Positions 42,343 to 51,582 are shown, counted from the stretch's first letter. The stretch is 64,000 bases of DNA from an uncultured Clostridia bacterium (GCA_944332815.1 CALVKQ010000003.1:1-64000); one strand, 5' to 3'. Made by a program: numbers and translations. Notes: generated by a model not told the origin, from the letters alone.

Positions 42343-42586
42343 CCAATTCCTCCGTCACGCTCTCCGGGACGGCGCATTTGAAAGCGGCGTTCAGAGCGTG
42401 TTTCTTTTTGAGGAGGGCGACGCATTCTTTATTTTTATGCACCCACGCTCCTCTTCCGTCCGCATTTCCGGTATCGTCCACGAAAACTTTGCCGTCGGCG
42501 GAGCGGCACACGCGTATCATTTCCGATTTGGGCGCGTGCTCGCGGCAAGCGACGCATCTGCGCACATCGGGCGCGTTACTCGGCAT
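42329..42586 (-). CDS. ylxR: YlxR family RNA-binding protein (DUF448)
   Basis: 85 residues with the DUF448 signature RRCVACREHAPKSEMIRV and GRGAWVHKNKEC, a small basic protein always near nusA-infB. The start overlaps nusA by 11 bases. Confidence 0.92.
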   Translation of the reverse strand: MPSNAPDVRRCVACREHAPKSEMIRVCRSADGKVFVDDTGNADGRGAWVHKNKECVALLKKKHALNAAFKCAVPESVTEELDARV

Positions 42587-43661
42587 CCGCAGCCTCTTCT
42601 TCCGCGCCGCCTTCCGCAGCCATGATGCTCGAATAGGGTTTGACGTCTATCTTCCAGCCCGTGAGCTTTGCGGCGAGTCTGGCGTTCTGCCCGTTCCTGC
42701 CTATGGCAAGGCTGAGTTTTTCGTCGGGGACGACGACGCGCGCGTGTTTTTCTTCCTCGTTGATGGACACCATCAGCACCTGTGCCGGACTTAACGCCCT
42801 CGCGATATACTCTATCGCGTCCGCGCACCACTCGATGACGTCCACTTTCTCGCCTGCGAGTTCACCCACGACGGCGTTCACACGCACGCCCTTGTTGCCT
42901 ATGCAGGCGCCGACCGCGTCCACGTTGGGGTCTTCGGAGTAGACTGCGAGCTTGGTGCGGAAACCGCCCTCGCGGACGATGTTGACTATCTTGACAAGCC
43001 CTGCTTTGATTTCGGGCACTTCCAGCTCGAACAGACGCTTGACAAAGCCCGAAGAGCTTCTGGACACCACCACCTGGGGGCCGTTCTTGCCTTCGCGTAT
43101 CTTCTTGATGAACACCTTGATTATGTCGCCGACGTTGTAGCGCTCGGTGGGTATCTGATCGCCGGGAGCCATCACGCCTTCCATCTGCGTGCCGCTGATC
43201 TCGACGTAGACGGTGGCGCCTTCCTTGCGCCTGACTATGGCGTTGAGTATCTCGCCCTGACGCTCGGTCATCTCGTTGCGCACGAACTCTTTCTTAGCGT
43301 CGTTGAGTTTCTGCATGATGACCTGCTTCGCGGTCTGGGCGGCTATCCTGGAAAACTCGTTGGGATTGATGTCCTCTATGACGACCTCGCCGACCTTGTA
43401 GGTGGGCTTGATCTCGCGCGCTTCTTCCAAAGATATCTCTTCGTCGGGGTTCTCCACCTCTTCGACGACTATCCTGTGAGCGTACACCTTGACGGACTGC
43501 TTCTCCTCGTTGTATCTGACCGCAATGGGTTTGCTCTCGCCGTACTCTTTTTTGTAAGCGGCGGCAATGCCCGATTCGAGCGCGTCGATGACCACTTCCC
43601 TGGAGATCATTTTTTCCTTTGCGAACTCCTCGAGGGCTTGAAAGAATTCCTTGTTGATCAT
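42576..43661 (-). CDS. nusA: Transcription termination/antitermination factor NusA
   Basis: 361 residues: N-terminal RNA polymerase-binding domain (1-125), S1 domain (about 130-200; EGVMAPGDQIPTERYNVGDII) and two KH domains (VGACIGNKGVRVNAVVGELAGEKVDVIEW, then LAIGRNGQNARLAAKLTGWKIDV). It lacks the C-terminal acidic repeats of E. coli NusA, as is normal in Firmicutes. NusA can act on its own operon leader; see the hairpin before rimP. Confidence 0.96.
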   Translation of the reverse strand: MINKEFFQALEEFAKEKMISREVVIDALESGIAAAYKKEYGESKPIAVRYNEEKQSVKVYAHRIVVEEVENPDEEISLEEAREIKPTYKVGEVVIEDINPNEFSRIAAQTAKQVIMQKLNDAKKEFVRNEMTERQGEILNAIVRRKEGATVYVEISGTQMEGVMAPGDQIPTERYNVGDIIKVFIKKIREGKNGPQVVVSRSSSGFVKRLFELEVPEIKAGLVKIVNIVREGGFRTKLAVYSEDPNVDAVGACIGNKGVRVNAVVGELAGEKVDVIEWCADAIEYIARALSPAQVLMVSINEEEKHARVVVPDEKLSLAIGRNGQNARLAAKLTGWKIDVKPYSSIMAAEGGAEEEAADAE

Positions 43662-43670
43662 TGTTTCCTC

Positions 43671-44156
43671 CTAAAACCCGATGTACGGTTGCACCTTGGT
43701 TTTGTTATTTCTGTTTATGGTTTTTTCTTTTTCGTATTTGCCGCCGGTGAGAATGGTGAAGTCCTCCGCCGTGTATGCGGTGAGCGTGCCGCGGTAAGTG
43801 CACTCGGGAGCGATCGCCTCTATCTCCGTGCCCAGCGCGCGCCTGAAATCGTCGTCGGTGACGATGGGACGGTCCAGCCCCGAGGAAGACACGTTCAGAA
43901 CGTACTCGTCCGGGAAGAGGTCGTCCACCTTGTCCAGCGCGTCGGAGAGCGCGTTATGCACCTTTTCGCAGTCGTCCAGCGTCACTTCGTCGGCGTGCCA
44001 GATGAACACGGTGAGGTTGAACCTGCCGTATTCTTTCGTGTAACGCACCTCCACCACCTCGAAACCGGAGTCGACCCCGGTCACGGTGTCGGCGACTATC
44101 CGTTCTATCCTGTCGCGCGCTTCCTGCGGAAGCGTCCGCGTCGCGTCCTTCGCCAT
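43671..44156 (-). CDS. rimP: Ribosome maturation factor RimP
   Basis: 161 residues; assists 30S assembly. The conserved N-terminal part is IVADTVTGVDSGFEVVEVRY, and the core is DDCEKVHNALSDALD followed by YVLNVSSSGLDRPI. First gene of the nusA operon, preceded by its own promoter and a hairpin leader. Confidence 0.94.
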   Translation of the reverse strand: MAKDATRTLPQEARDRIERIVADTVTGVDSGFEVVEVRYTKEYGRFNLTVFIWHADEVTLDDCEKVHNALSDALDKVDDLFPDEYVLNVSSSGLDRPIVTDDDFRRALGTEIEAIAPECTYRGTLTAYTAEDFTILTGGKYEKEKTINRNNKTKVQPYIGF

Positions 44157-44174
44157 ATACTCTCCTTAAAACAA

Positions 44175-44196
44175 AGAGTGAGCAGCTGCTCACTCT
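44175..44196 (-). terminator. Palindromic hairpin in the rimP leader
   Basis: A 22-base perfect palindrome (arm AGAGTGAGCAG) is followed on the minus strand by TTTGTTTT and then, within a few bases, the rimP SD AAGGAG. It ends transcripts of the upstream exonuclease gene and also lies inside the leader made from the promoter at 44223-44251, so it can act as an attenuator. Confidence 0.75.
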
Positions 44197-44222
44197 CAGT
44201 AGTTTCTACTTAAAGCATATAT

Positions 44223-44251
44223 AAAATAGCACATTAAAATAATATATGCAA
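44223..44251 (-). promoter_or_regulatory. Promoter of rimP-nusA-infB
   Basis: Minus strand: -35 TTGCAT (44251-44246), 17-base spacer, -10 TATTTT (44228-44223). It gives a leader of about 60 bases that contains the palindromic hairpin. Confidence 0.6.
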
Positions 44252-44308
44252 GCGTTTTGCGGCGTTTTATTCCGAAAAGGAGGATTTTTTGTGCAACGCG
44301 CGGCGCGC

Positions 44309-45889
44309 CTACATCCTTTCCGCGATTATACGCAGCAATTCCACGGTCGCGAACACGTCCGCCATGGCGCGGTGGGCGTTCACGTGCGTGATGTCGAACA
44401 TCTTCGTCAGGGCTTCCAGACCGACGTGACGGGCCTCGGGGATATATTTGCGCGCGAGGACGATGGTGTCTTCCAGTTCGTTGTCGAAGATGTACCCTTC
44501 CGCGGACGCATACTTGTTAAGGAGGGGGAAATCGTAGCCGGAGATGTTGTGCCCCACCAGCACGGCGTTTCTCGTGAACTTGAAAAAGTCGGGAAGTATC
44601 TCCTTGAAAGTGGGCATCCCACGCACCATATCGTCGTTTATCGCCGTCTTTTGCGCCACTTCGTCGGGGATGTGGCATTTGGGGTCCAGCAGCGTGGTGA
44701 AGGTTTCCGTCACCTTTCCGTCCACTATCCTTGCCGCTCCTATCTCTATCGGCTCTATGGTCGCGATGTCCAGCCCCGTGGCTTCGAAGTCGAAGACGAC
44801 GAAAGTCTTGCCTTTGAAATAATCGGGTACGGGCTTTTCCGCGTCGTCGAAGAGGGATTTTTTCACCGCGACTTCCTTGAAAGGCTGCGGTTTAAGGACG
44901 GAATAATATCTGGGCACCGGCTTCGACGCCGCCGCCTGCACGGAAGAAAAATCTATCTTCGCCGTGAACAGAGCGTTTATCGCAAAGCTGGGCGCGCCGT
45001 TATAGGAGGATATGGTCACTTTGCCCGTGCATATCACTTCGTCTTTTTCGTTCAGGCTGTCAAAAGCGTCCGCGTCATCGGGGCGAGGGAAGCAAACGCA
45101 GTCCATCCTGCCCGTGGTATCGTCCATGAAAAAGCGGATGAGAGGGAGCTCCTCCGGCCCGTTTTTGGGGTCGTCGGGGGTGTATTTTTTGTTCTTGTAA
45201 GTGCGTTTGACGACGCCGCTTATCCTGCCGCAAAGCACGACGTTGTCCACCGCATGCCTGATGTCGCCGATATACGCCGGCATCTGACTGATGCCCGATA
45301 TCTTTCCTCTTGCGTAGATCTTCTTGACGGCTTCCGCGTATATAAGCCTGGAAGAACTGTCCTTCACCACCACGCTCTCCATAGGATTCGTTATCACGGA
45401 AGCGTCACTGTCCTCCGTTTCGCGGAGCCCTACGGATATTTTGTGGTTGAAATTGAGGTCCAGAAAGTCGGCGAGTTCCTTCAAGGCGTCGGAGGAGCGC
45501 AGCATATTGCACATGGAATGTTCCAGCTCCAGGGTGACGGACACGGTGGAGTCGTTCACAGCGACGGTGATCTTATCGGGAGTGAGCATTCTCAGCACCA
45601 ACTGGTTGTGAGTGTTGAAAAACTCCGCGATCTTATTGCGGACGGTGCTCTCGTCCGCGAATGTGCGGATATATTCCGCCCTTACGTCCACGCCGGCAAA
45701 TATCTTTTTAAGCGTTTCGTCCACCTTCTTTCTGCATTCGTCGTCAAAAGCCCTCGCGTCGTACGCCGATATAAGGAAGCGCACGGCGAGAGTCCCGACA
45801 TCCTTTTGATAGGACGCGGACTTGAATTTGAGCATGGGGAACGCTCCGCCCGTCAGTTTTTCAAACTCTTCCGTAAATTTATTATGCAC
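44309..45889 (-). CDS. PolC-like protein without polymerase: N-terminal, OB and exonuclease parts
   Basis: 526 residues at the place where Firmicutes carry polC (next to rimP). Residues 1-185 resemble the PolC N-terminal region. Residues about 212-312 form an OB-fold (VVLCGRISGVVKR, DVICTGKVTISSYNG). Residues 362-526 are a DEDDh 3'-5' exonuclease with all five residues: D367 and E369 (VFDFEATGLD), D453 (GHNISGYDFPLL), H506 and D511 (HRAMADVFA). The PHP and polymerase parts of PolC (about 900 residues) are absent. Only 150 bases separate it from rimP, with no remnant. The start is GTG after GGAGG. It could be a stand-alone proofreading or repair exonuclease. Confidence 0.85.
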   Translation of the reverse strand: MHNKFTEEFEKLTGGAFPMLKFKSASYQKDVGTLAVRFLISAYDARAFDDECRKKVDETLKKIFAGVDVRAEYIRTFADESTVRNKIAEFFNTHNQLVLRMLTPDKITVAVNDSTVSVTLELEHSMCNMLRSSDALKELADFLDLNFNHKISVGLRETEDSDASVITNPMESVVVKDSSSRLIYAEAVKKIYARGKISGISQMPAYIGDIRHAVDNVVLCGRISGVVKRTYKNKKYTPDDPKNGPEELPLIRFFMDDTTGRMDCVCFPRPDDADAFDSLNEKDEVICTGKVTISSYNGAPSFAINALFTAKIDFSSVQAAASKPVPRYYSVLKPQPFKEVAVKKSLFDDAEKPVPDYFKGKTFVVFDFEATGLDIATIEPIEIGAARIVDGKVTETFTTLLDPKCHIPDEVAQKTAINDDMVRGMPTFKEILPDFFKFTRNAVLVGHNISGYDFPLLNKYASAEGYIFDNELEDTIVLARKYIPEARHVGLEALTKMFDITHVNAHRAMADVFATVELLRIIAERM

Positions 45890-45925
45890 ATTTGCCTCCG
45901 CCCCTTCGGTATCGGGTCAAAACTA

Positions 45926-47023
45926 TTATCGTTTTGGGCTATTTTTAGAATAGTCGGCTATGTAGTCCTCCAGCATGCTCATGAACAGCGGCAACACCAT
46001 CTTCCCCGGGACTTTTGCGACTATCTCGCCGTCGCGCAGGATGACGGACTTGTCTTTTCCGCCTGCTATCGCGAGGTCGCTGTTTTTGCCCTCGCCTATC
46101 CCGTTCAACGGACAGCCCATGACCGCTATTTTGAGAGGGAGCCGCACATGCGCGGTGGCGCGTTCCACCGCGGACGCCAGCCCCTCCACGTCTATCTCCG
46201 TGCGCGCACAGGTAGGACAGGATACGACTTCCGCGCAGTCCTTTTTCAGACCGAGCGAGCGCAGCAGCGTCTTTGCCGCCAGCACTTCCTCAACGGGAGG
46301 CGCGGACAGGGACACTCTCACGGTGTCGCCTATGCCCTCGCCGAGCAACATGCCTATGCCTATGGAGGACTTCACCAGTCCGCTGCGGAGCGTGCCTGCT
46401 TCCGTCACGCCGAGATGAAGAGGAAAGTCGCAGGCGGCAGCCGCTTTTCGGTTGGCACGCACCATGGTTATGACGTCGGAGGCTTTTATGGCGAGCACGA
46501 TATCCTTCATGCCGCAGCTTTCAAACACATTCGCGCATTCGAGCGCGCTTTCCACCAGCGCGTCGCTCTCATCCATCCCGTCGAATTTCGGGTCCAGCGA
46601 ACCGCCGTTCACCCCCACTCTGACGGGAACTCCTGCGTCCGCCATTCTCTTTGCGAGGTATTTTATTTCGGAGAAGTCCCTCATGTTGCCGGGGTTCATC
46701 CGTATCTTTTTCGCTCCGGCGTCCAGCGCCATGTGCGCCAATTTGTAGCTGTAATGTATGTCCGCGATAAGCGGCAGCCCCGTCCTTTTCGCGATCGTGC
46801 CGAACGCTTCCGCGGAGGCTTCGTTGGGCACCGCGAGCCGCACGAGGTCGCACCCTGCGTCCGTGAGCTCGTTTATCTGCGCGACGCAGGCGTCAACGTC
46901 AACGGTAGGCGTGTTGAGCATGGACTGTATGCTCACGGGCGCGCCTCCGCCTATCTTCACGTTTCCGACGCGGACTTGTCTTGTTTTTCGCCTTGACGGC
47001 ATGTTTTTATCTTCGGTCTTCAT
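45926..47023 (-). CDS. ispG: 4-hydroxy-3-methylbut-2-enyl diphosphate synthase
   Basis: The penultimate MEP-pathway enzyme, a 4Fe-4S protein. 365 residues with the TIM-barrel start (VGNVKIGGGAPVSIQSMLNT, IRMNPGNM) and the C-terminal cluster motif SCPTCART with a further Cys in MGCPLNGIGE. It pairs with dxr in the same operon for isoprenoid supply to UppS. Confidence 0.96.
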   Translation of the reverse strand: MKTEDKNMPSRRKTRQVRVGNVKIGGGAPVSIQSMLNTPTVDVDACVAQINELTDAGCDLVRLAVPNEASAEAFGTIAKRTGLPLIADIHYSYKLAHMALDAGAKKIRMNPGNMRDFSEIKYLAKRMADAGVPVRVGVNGGSLDPKFDGMDESDALVESALECANVFESCGMKDIVLAIKASDVITMVRANRKAAAACDFPLHLGVTEAGTLRSGLVKSSIGIGMLLGEGIGDTVRVSLSAPPVEEVLAAKTLLRSLGLKKDCAEVVSCPTCARTEIDVEGLASAVERATAHVRLPLKIAVMGCPLNGIGEGKNSDLAIAGGKDKSVILRDGEIVAKVPGKMVLPLFMSMLEDYIADYSKNSPKR

Positions 47024-47049
47024 ATCCTCTTACTTCTTTTCCGCGCGTT

Positions 47050-48150
47050 TCACGTCCTGACCAGGTGGAAGATATCCAGGAATACCGCAAGCAGCACCAA
47101 CAGCACCAAGCCTACGACGTGTATCACCGCTTCCACCTTGCGTGGCACCGGTCGTCGGAAAATCATTTCTATCAGTGTGAACACCATTCGCGAGCCGTCC
47201 AGCGCCGGCAGCGGAAGCAGGTTCATGACCGCCAGGTTTGCCGAGATTATCGCCACTACGTACAAAAACGAGCCGAACCCCGTGGAACTGACTTCCGCTA
47301 TCGTGGTTATCACCGTTATGGTGCCGCCTGCGGCTTCCAGCCCCACTTGTCCCGTGAGCAGCGCGCCGATAGACGCCAGTATCTTGAACACGATGAAGAA
47401 ACTGAACCCGAACGAGCGCCCCAGCGAGCGGAAAAAGCCCAGTTTTACGGACTGCGCGCCGTAGATGATGCCTGCGCCCGTGCGCTCCGGGGACTCGCCC
47501 TCTTCCAGGAATTCTTCGTCTTCTATGGTGTATTTGCCCACCGTGACGGTGACGGTCATCGCCTTTCCGTCGCGAAGTATCTTGAATTTTGTCCCCGTCT
47601 TCACGTCATCGAAGGTGCCGAGTATGTCGTCGTAGGTCATGATGTTGACCTGCAACCCGTCCTTTGCCAGTATGACGTCGCCGGGACGGAAGACGTTTTC
47701 CTGCCCGTTCACCTCGTAGGCGGTATTGACGACGGGCAGCACCTGACCGTACGCGGTGAAGTACACCGTTATGATGAGGATCGCGCTCAAAAAGTTGAAA
47801 AACGCGCCCGAAAACAGCACGATGAGGCGTTTCCAGGGCTTTTGACGGTTGAACGCGGTCGGGTCGTCCTCCCCTTCCTCCGAGTCCTCGCCGCGGAAGG
47901 CGCAGAATCCGCCCAGCGGCAGTATGCGAAGCGTGAAGAGTTCCCCCGTCTTTTTGTTGCGCTTTTTGAGGATGGGAGGACCGAACCCTATCGCGAATTC
48001 GTCTATCCCGAACCCCAACAGCTTGCCTGCCAGATAATGCCCCGACTCGTGGATGACGATCATTATCATCAGGGCGACGAGCGCAAGCAGTACATACCCG
48101 ATATAGGTGAACACTTCACCTGCCGTTGCGGATGTCAGCGTAAGCAGCAC
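47050..48150 (-). CDS. rseP: Site-2 protease RseP (RasP/YluC)
   Basis: An intramembrane zinc protease that cuts anti-sigma factors and signal-peptide remnants. 366 residues with metal site H34-E-S-G-H38 (IVIHESGH) in the first membrane helix, one PDZ domain (about 130-220) and NLLPLPALDGSR with the third metal ligand. It starts with GTG 9 bases after AGGAG. Standard position between dxr and ispG. Confidence 0.95.
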   Translation of the reverse strand: MLLTLTSATAGEVFTYIGYVLLALVALMIMIVIHESGHYLAGKLLGFGIDEFAIGFGPPILKKRNKKTGELFTLRILPLGGFCAFRGEDSEEGEDDPTAFNRQKPWKRLIVLFSGAFFNFLSAILIITVYFTAYGQVLPVVNTAYEVNGQENVFRPGDVILAKDGLQVNIMTYDDILGTFDDVKTGTKFKILRDGKAMTVTVTVGKYTIEDEEFLEEGESPERTGAGIIYGAQSVKLGFFRSLGRSFGFSFFIVFKILASIGALLTGQVGLEAAGGTITVITTIAEVSSTGFGSFLYVVAIISANLAVMNLLPLPALDGSRMVFTLIEMIFRRPVPRKVEAVIHVVGLVLLVLLAVFLDIFHLVRT

Positions 48151-48151
48151 T

Positions 48152-49318
48152 TTACTTTACTCCTATGGAATAAGTGTATTTCCTGGCTTCCGCGTCTATA
48201 CCGATCATATCTTCCAGGGCGACGTTGCCCACTTTTGCGAATTTGCGCTCCACCTTATCCAGCACCGCGGCGATGTCCGTGAACTTTATTGTCCCTGCGA
48301 TGAACGCGTCCACCAACACCTCGTCCGCAGCCGACACCGCGATGCATGCGCCTTCCCCGGCTTTCGCCGCGCGCATGGCGACTTCAAGACAGGGGTATCT
48401 CGAAAGGTCAGGCGCGCCGAATTCCAGCGAACCGAGTTTGGCAAGGTCGAGTTCCTGCACCGCGCCGGGGACTTTGGTAGGATAAAATAGCGCGGTCTGT
48501 ATCGCGAGCGCCATATCGGGGGTGCTGAGCAGGGCTTTGATGCCGCCGTCCACGAATTCCACCATACCGTGGATGACGCTCTCCCGGTGCATGAGCACTT
48601 TTACTTTGTCCGCGTCCACGCCGAAGAGTCTCATCGCCTCTATGACTTCCAGCCCCTTATTGAAGAGGGTCGCAGAGTCGATGGTGACCTTTTTGCCCAT
48701 GCTCCAAACGGGATGATTGAGCGCCTCCCTCGCCGTCACTTTGCAAAGTTTCTCCTGCGGCAGATCGCGGAGAGCGCCGCCGCTTGCAGTGAGGATAAGG
48801 CTCTTTACGCTCTTGGGGTCCGCCCCGGACAGACATTCCATTATGGCGGAGTGCTCGGTGTCGAGGGGAAGTATCTTGCCGCCGTACTTCTTTTCCAGCG
48901 CTTTTAAGTGCCTGCCTGCGCAGACGATGGTTTCTTTGTTTGCAATGGCGAGAGTGCCGCCGCGTTTGAGCACCGCGACCGCCGCCCACAGCCCGGCTAT
49001 GCCGCTCACCGCCGACACTGTGATGTCGGCAGTATGATCCGCCAGCTCTTCCAGACTTCCCACACATTTGGAGGCGAATTTTTCATCGTCCAGAAAGTCG
49101 AAAAGACTGCTCTGTATCTCCACTCCGCCGGCAGGATAGTAGTAATGCTTGGGGGAATATTTGTCTATCTGTTCGCGCAACAGCTTTTCGTTGGTGAAAG
49201 CCGAAAGCCCGACCACTTTGAAACGGTCGGGATGGCGGTCCACCACGGCGAGCACTTGTCTTCCCACGGACCCCGTGCTGCCCAGAACGGTGAGGGTCAC
49301 TGTTTTCTTTTCAGCCAT
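48152..49318 (-). CDS. dxr: 1-deoxy-D-xylulose 5-phosphate reductoisomerase
   Basis: It makes MEP from DXP with NADPH. 388 residues: N-terminal NADPH site LGSTGSVGRQVL, catalytic region LDTEHSAIMECL and LILTASGGALRD, and C-terminal helical domain. One base separates it from rseP. Confidence 0.96.
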   Translation of the reverse strand: MAEKKTVTLTVLGSTGSVGRQVLAVVDRHPDRFKVVGLSAFTNEKLLREQIDKYSPKHYYYPAGGVEIQSSLFDFLDDEKFASKCVGSLEELADHTADITVSAVSGIAGLWAAVAVLKRGGTLAIANKETIVCAGRHLKALEKKYGGKILPLDTEHSAIMECLSGADPKSVKSLILTASGGALRDLPQEKLCKVTAREALNHPVWSMGKKVTIDSATLFNKGLEVIEAMRLFGVDADKVKVLMHRESVIHGMVEFVDGGIKALLSTPDMALAIQTALFYPTKVPGAVQELDLAKLGSLEFGAPDLSRYPCLEVAMRAAKAGEGACIAVSAADEVLVDAFIAGTIKFTDIAAVLDKVERKFAKVGNVALEDMIGIDAEARKYTYSIGVK

Positions 49319-49375
49319 TTTATCTCCGTGCGGCAGCGCCCGATAGCCTGCCGTTGATAGCTTTTCGGATGAGGG

Positions 49376-50272
49376 TCAGAACCCTATTATGCCTTGCGCG
49401 CCGTATATCGCGCTGAAAGACACCAAGAGGACGAGGATGCCTGCCATGATGCTGTCGAAGCGATCCATTATCCCCCCGTGTCCCGGGAATATCTTCCCGA
49501 AATCTTTGATGCCAAGCGCGCGTTTGATGCGCGAAGCGGCAAGGTCGCCGAGCTGCCCTGCGACCGCGCCCACAAGACCTATCGCAAGATATATGAGCGC
49601 AGACTTCCACGCGGCGTCCGTGAACGGGATGTACCCTGCTTCCGGGAAGAGCAAGAACTGCTCAAAGAGCAGGAACATTATCACCGCGACCAGCATACCG
49701 CCGAAAAGTCCGCCGCAAAAGCCTGCGACAGTCTTTTTGGGGCTGATGGAGGGGCACAGTTTTTTGCCGCCTATCATGCTGCCGAACCAGTAGGCAAAGG
49801 TGTCCGCGCCGACGGGAAGGAAGATCGCGAACGGGATGGCGTACACTGCGGAAAACCGCTGCACCAGCATCCACGCAAGGGATATGAGCAGCCCGGGATA
49901 CACCATGACGAACACCGTGGCAAACAGGTCTTTGGGGGTGTTGCGCTCGGGGTCTGCGAATGTAAACACTATGAGCGCTGCGAGCACGCTCGCGCCGAAC
50001 GCGATCGCGAGCCCCAGATATCCCTGATGCATGAAGTGCTCCATCAGGTACATAACGGGGTAAGAAGTCAGCAAAAACAGCGCCAGCGGCAGGCGGAAGA
50101 GTTTGAACCCTGCTTCCTGCATGCAAAAGTACATCTCTCTTATCGCGCCCGTGAGCAGGATCCAGATGAAGAGGTCCAGGAAGATATTGCCGTGATCGAC
50201 AAAATAGCTCAGAGCGAAGAGCCCGATGAGCAAAGCGATGAGAAGCACTGCCGTTACCGTACGTTTGAGCAT
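49376..50272 (-). CDS. cdsA: Phosphatidate cytidylyltransferase
   Basis: It makes CDP-diacylglycerol from CTP and phosphatidate. 298 residues from ATG 50272, about eight membrane helices, with the family signature near the C-terminus (SRIKRALGIKDFGKIFPGHGGIMDRFDS). It lies between uppS and dxr as in most Firmicutes. Confidence 0.95.
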   Translation of the reverse strand: MLKRTVTAVLLIALLIGLFALSYFVDHGNIFLDLFIWILLTGAIREMYFCMQEAGFKLFRLPLALFLLTSYPVMYLMEHFMHQGYLGLAIAFGASVLAALIVFTFADPERNTPKDLFATVFVMVYPGLLISLAWMLVQRFSAVYAIPFAIFLPVGADTFAYWFGSMIGGKKLCPSISPKKTVAGFCGGLFGGMLVAVIMFLLFEQFLLFPEAGYIPFTDAAWKSALIYLAIGLVGAVAGQLGDLAASRIKRALGIKDFGKIFPGHGGIMDRFDSIMAGILVLLVSFSAIYGAQGIIGF

Positions 50273-50282
50273 GGTCGTGTTT

Positions 50283-50936
50283 TTATGCGCCGAATTTGCG
50301 CGTGCGTGAGGCGAACTCCGCAAGGAGCGCGTCCACGTCCTCCGCCGTCATATCAGGCCAGAGTTTGTCCGTGAAAAGCAGTTCCGCATAAGCCGCCTCG
50401 TAAAGCATAAAGCCGGAAAGCCGCTTCTCACCTCCGCTCCTCACGACTGCGTCCAAGGGTGGCAGCCCTGCGGAAGAAAGTTCGTTTTCCAGCGAGCTTT
50501 GGGTCAGAACGCCCTTTTTTGCGGCTTTCTGCGCCGCGAGCAGGATGTCCCGTCGTCCGCCGTAGCCCAGCGCGATATTGAGGCGCAGCCCCGTGTTGTC
50601 ACGGGTGCGCTCCTCCACCTCGCGGATGCTTTTCACGACGTTATCCGGAAAGAGGTCGCGCTCTCCCATATACGTCACCTTCCAGCAGCCGTCGTAAGAG
50701 GAATTCCAACTTGCGACGGTGCGCAGGACGGCGGATATCTCCTCCGAAGGCCTCGCAAAGTTTTCGGAGGAAAAGGCGTACACGCTGGCGGCGGCAACTC
50801 CCCTCTCTTCGGTGCGTGCGAGAACGCGCAGCATGGCTTTGAGCCCTTCGGCATAACCTGCGCTGCGCGGCAGACCGCGGCTTTCAGCCCATCTGCCGTT
50901 GCCGTCCATGATGTAGCCTATGTGCCTCGGAAGCAT
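50283..50936 (-). CDS. uppS: Undecaprenyl diphosphate synthase
   Basis: A cis-prenyltransferase that makes the C55 lipid carrier. 217 residues, a little shorter than usual (about 240-250), with catalytic D11 in IMDGNGRWAESRGLPR. Other conserved parts are YAFSSENFARPSEEI, LNIALGYGGRRDIL and the C-terminal RSGGEKRLSGFMLYEAAYAELLF. That last segment reads GEKRLSGF where RTSGEQRLSNF is usual. Its start overlaps the frr stop (TGATG). Confidence 0.94.
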   Translation of the reverse strand: MLPRHIGYIMDGNGRWAESRGLPRSAGYAEGLKAMLRVLARTEERGVAAASVYAFSSENFARPSEEISAVLRTVASWNSSYDGCWKVTYMGERDLFPDNVVKSIREVEERTRDNTGLRLNIALGYGGRRDILLAAQKAAKKGVLTQSSLENELSSAGLPPLDAVVRSGGEKRLSGFMLYEAAYAELLFTDKLWPDMTAEDVDALLAEFASRTRKFGA

Positions 50937-51511
50937 CAGACGGAAAGGATCTCCTGTTCCTTTTCTTTGGTCAGCTTCTCGATGTCCTCTATCTCAGAGG
51001 CGAGAGCCTTGTCCACGTCGGAGGTGAAGTCTTTGAGGTCGTCCTCGGTGATCTCGGAATCCTTTTCCAGCTTTTTGAGGGCGTCGATGGCGTCGCGGCG
51101 AGCGTTACGCAGCACGACTTTTGTGCTCTCCGTATTGTTTTTGAGGTCCTTGACCAACGCTTTTCTGCGCTCTTCCGTAAGTTCCGGGAAAATGAGGCGG
51201 ATGACGTTGCCGTCGTTGTTGGGCGTGATGCCGATGTTGGCGGCGAGGATGGCTTTTTCCACGTTTTTGAGCGCGCTCTTGTCCCAAACCGAGATGACCA
51301 GCAGCCTGGCTTCGGGGACGGTGATGTTCGCCATATTGTTGATGGGGGTCGCGACGCCGTAATAATCGACGGTTATCTTGTCCAGGATGTGCGGATTCGC
51401 TCTGCCTGCGCGCATGCTTTTGAGCTCCGTTGAAAAGTTATGGACGGTCTTGGAGAATTTCTCCTTCATTTCCTCGAAGATGAGGTCGACGGAATCTATT
51501 CCGTATGCCAT
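50936..51511 (-). CDS. frr: Ribosome recycling factor
   Basis: It splits post-termination ribosomes with EF-G. 191 residues, a long three-helix bundle plus small domain; RAGRANPHILDKI and GNVIRLIFPELTEERRKALVKD-type sequence are diagnostic. SD AGGAGG. First gene of the operon driven by the promoter at 51539-51567. Confidence 0.96.
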   Translation of the reverse strand: MAYGIDSVDLIFEEMKEKFSKTVHNFSTELKSMRAGRANPHILDKITVDYYGVATPINNMANITVPEARLLVISVWDKSALKNVEKAILAANIGITPNNDGNVIRLIFPELTEERRKALVKDLKNNTESTKVVLRNARRDAIDALKKLEKDSEITEDDLKDFTSDVDKALASEIEDIEKLTKEKEQEILSV

Positions 51512-51538
51512 AAATTGCCTCCTGATAGGTTTTTAATC

Positions 51539-51567
51539 ATTATACCAAATGCGCGCGTATAAATCAA
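51539..51567 (-). promoter_or_regulatory. Promoter of frr-uppS-cdsA-dxr-rseP-ispG
   Basis: Minus strand: -35 TTGATT (51567-51562), 17-base spacer, -10 TATAAT (51544-51539), about 20 bases before the frr SD. Confidence 0.8.
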
Positions 51568-51582
51568 CATCAAATACTCAAA

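Noticed and set aside
40193-42625. 810-codon open frame on the plus strand opposite infB
   Set aside because: It is antisense to clear IF-2 domains; its composition follows the complement of IF-2 codons, and there is no SD or family.
44246-46996. 916-codon open frame opposite the PolC-like and ispG genes
   Set aside because: Both minus-strand genes have intact catalytic motifs; the antisense frame has His/Arg-rich, low-similarity sequence.
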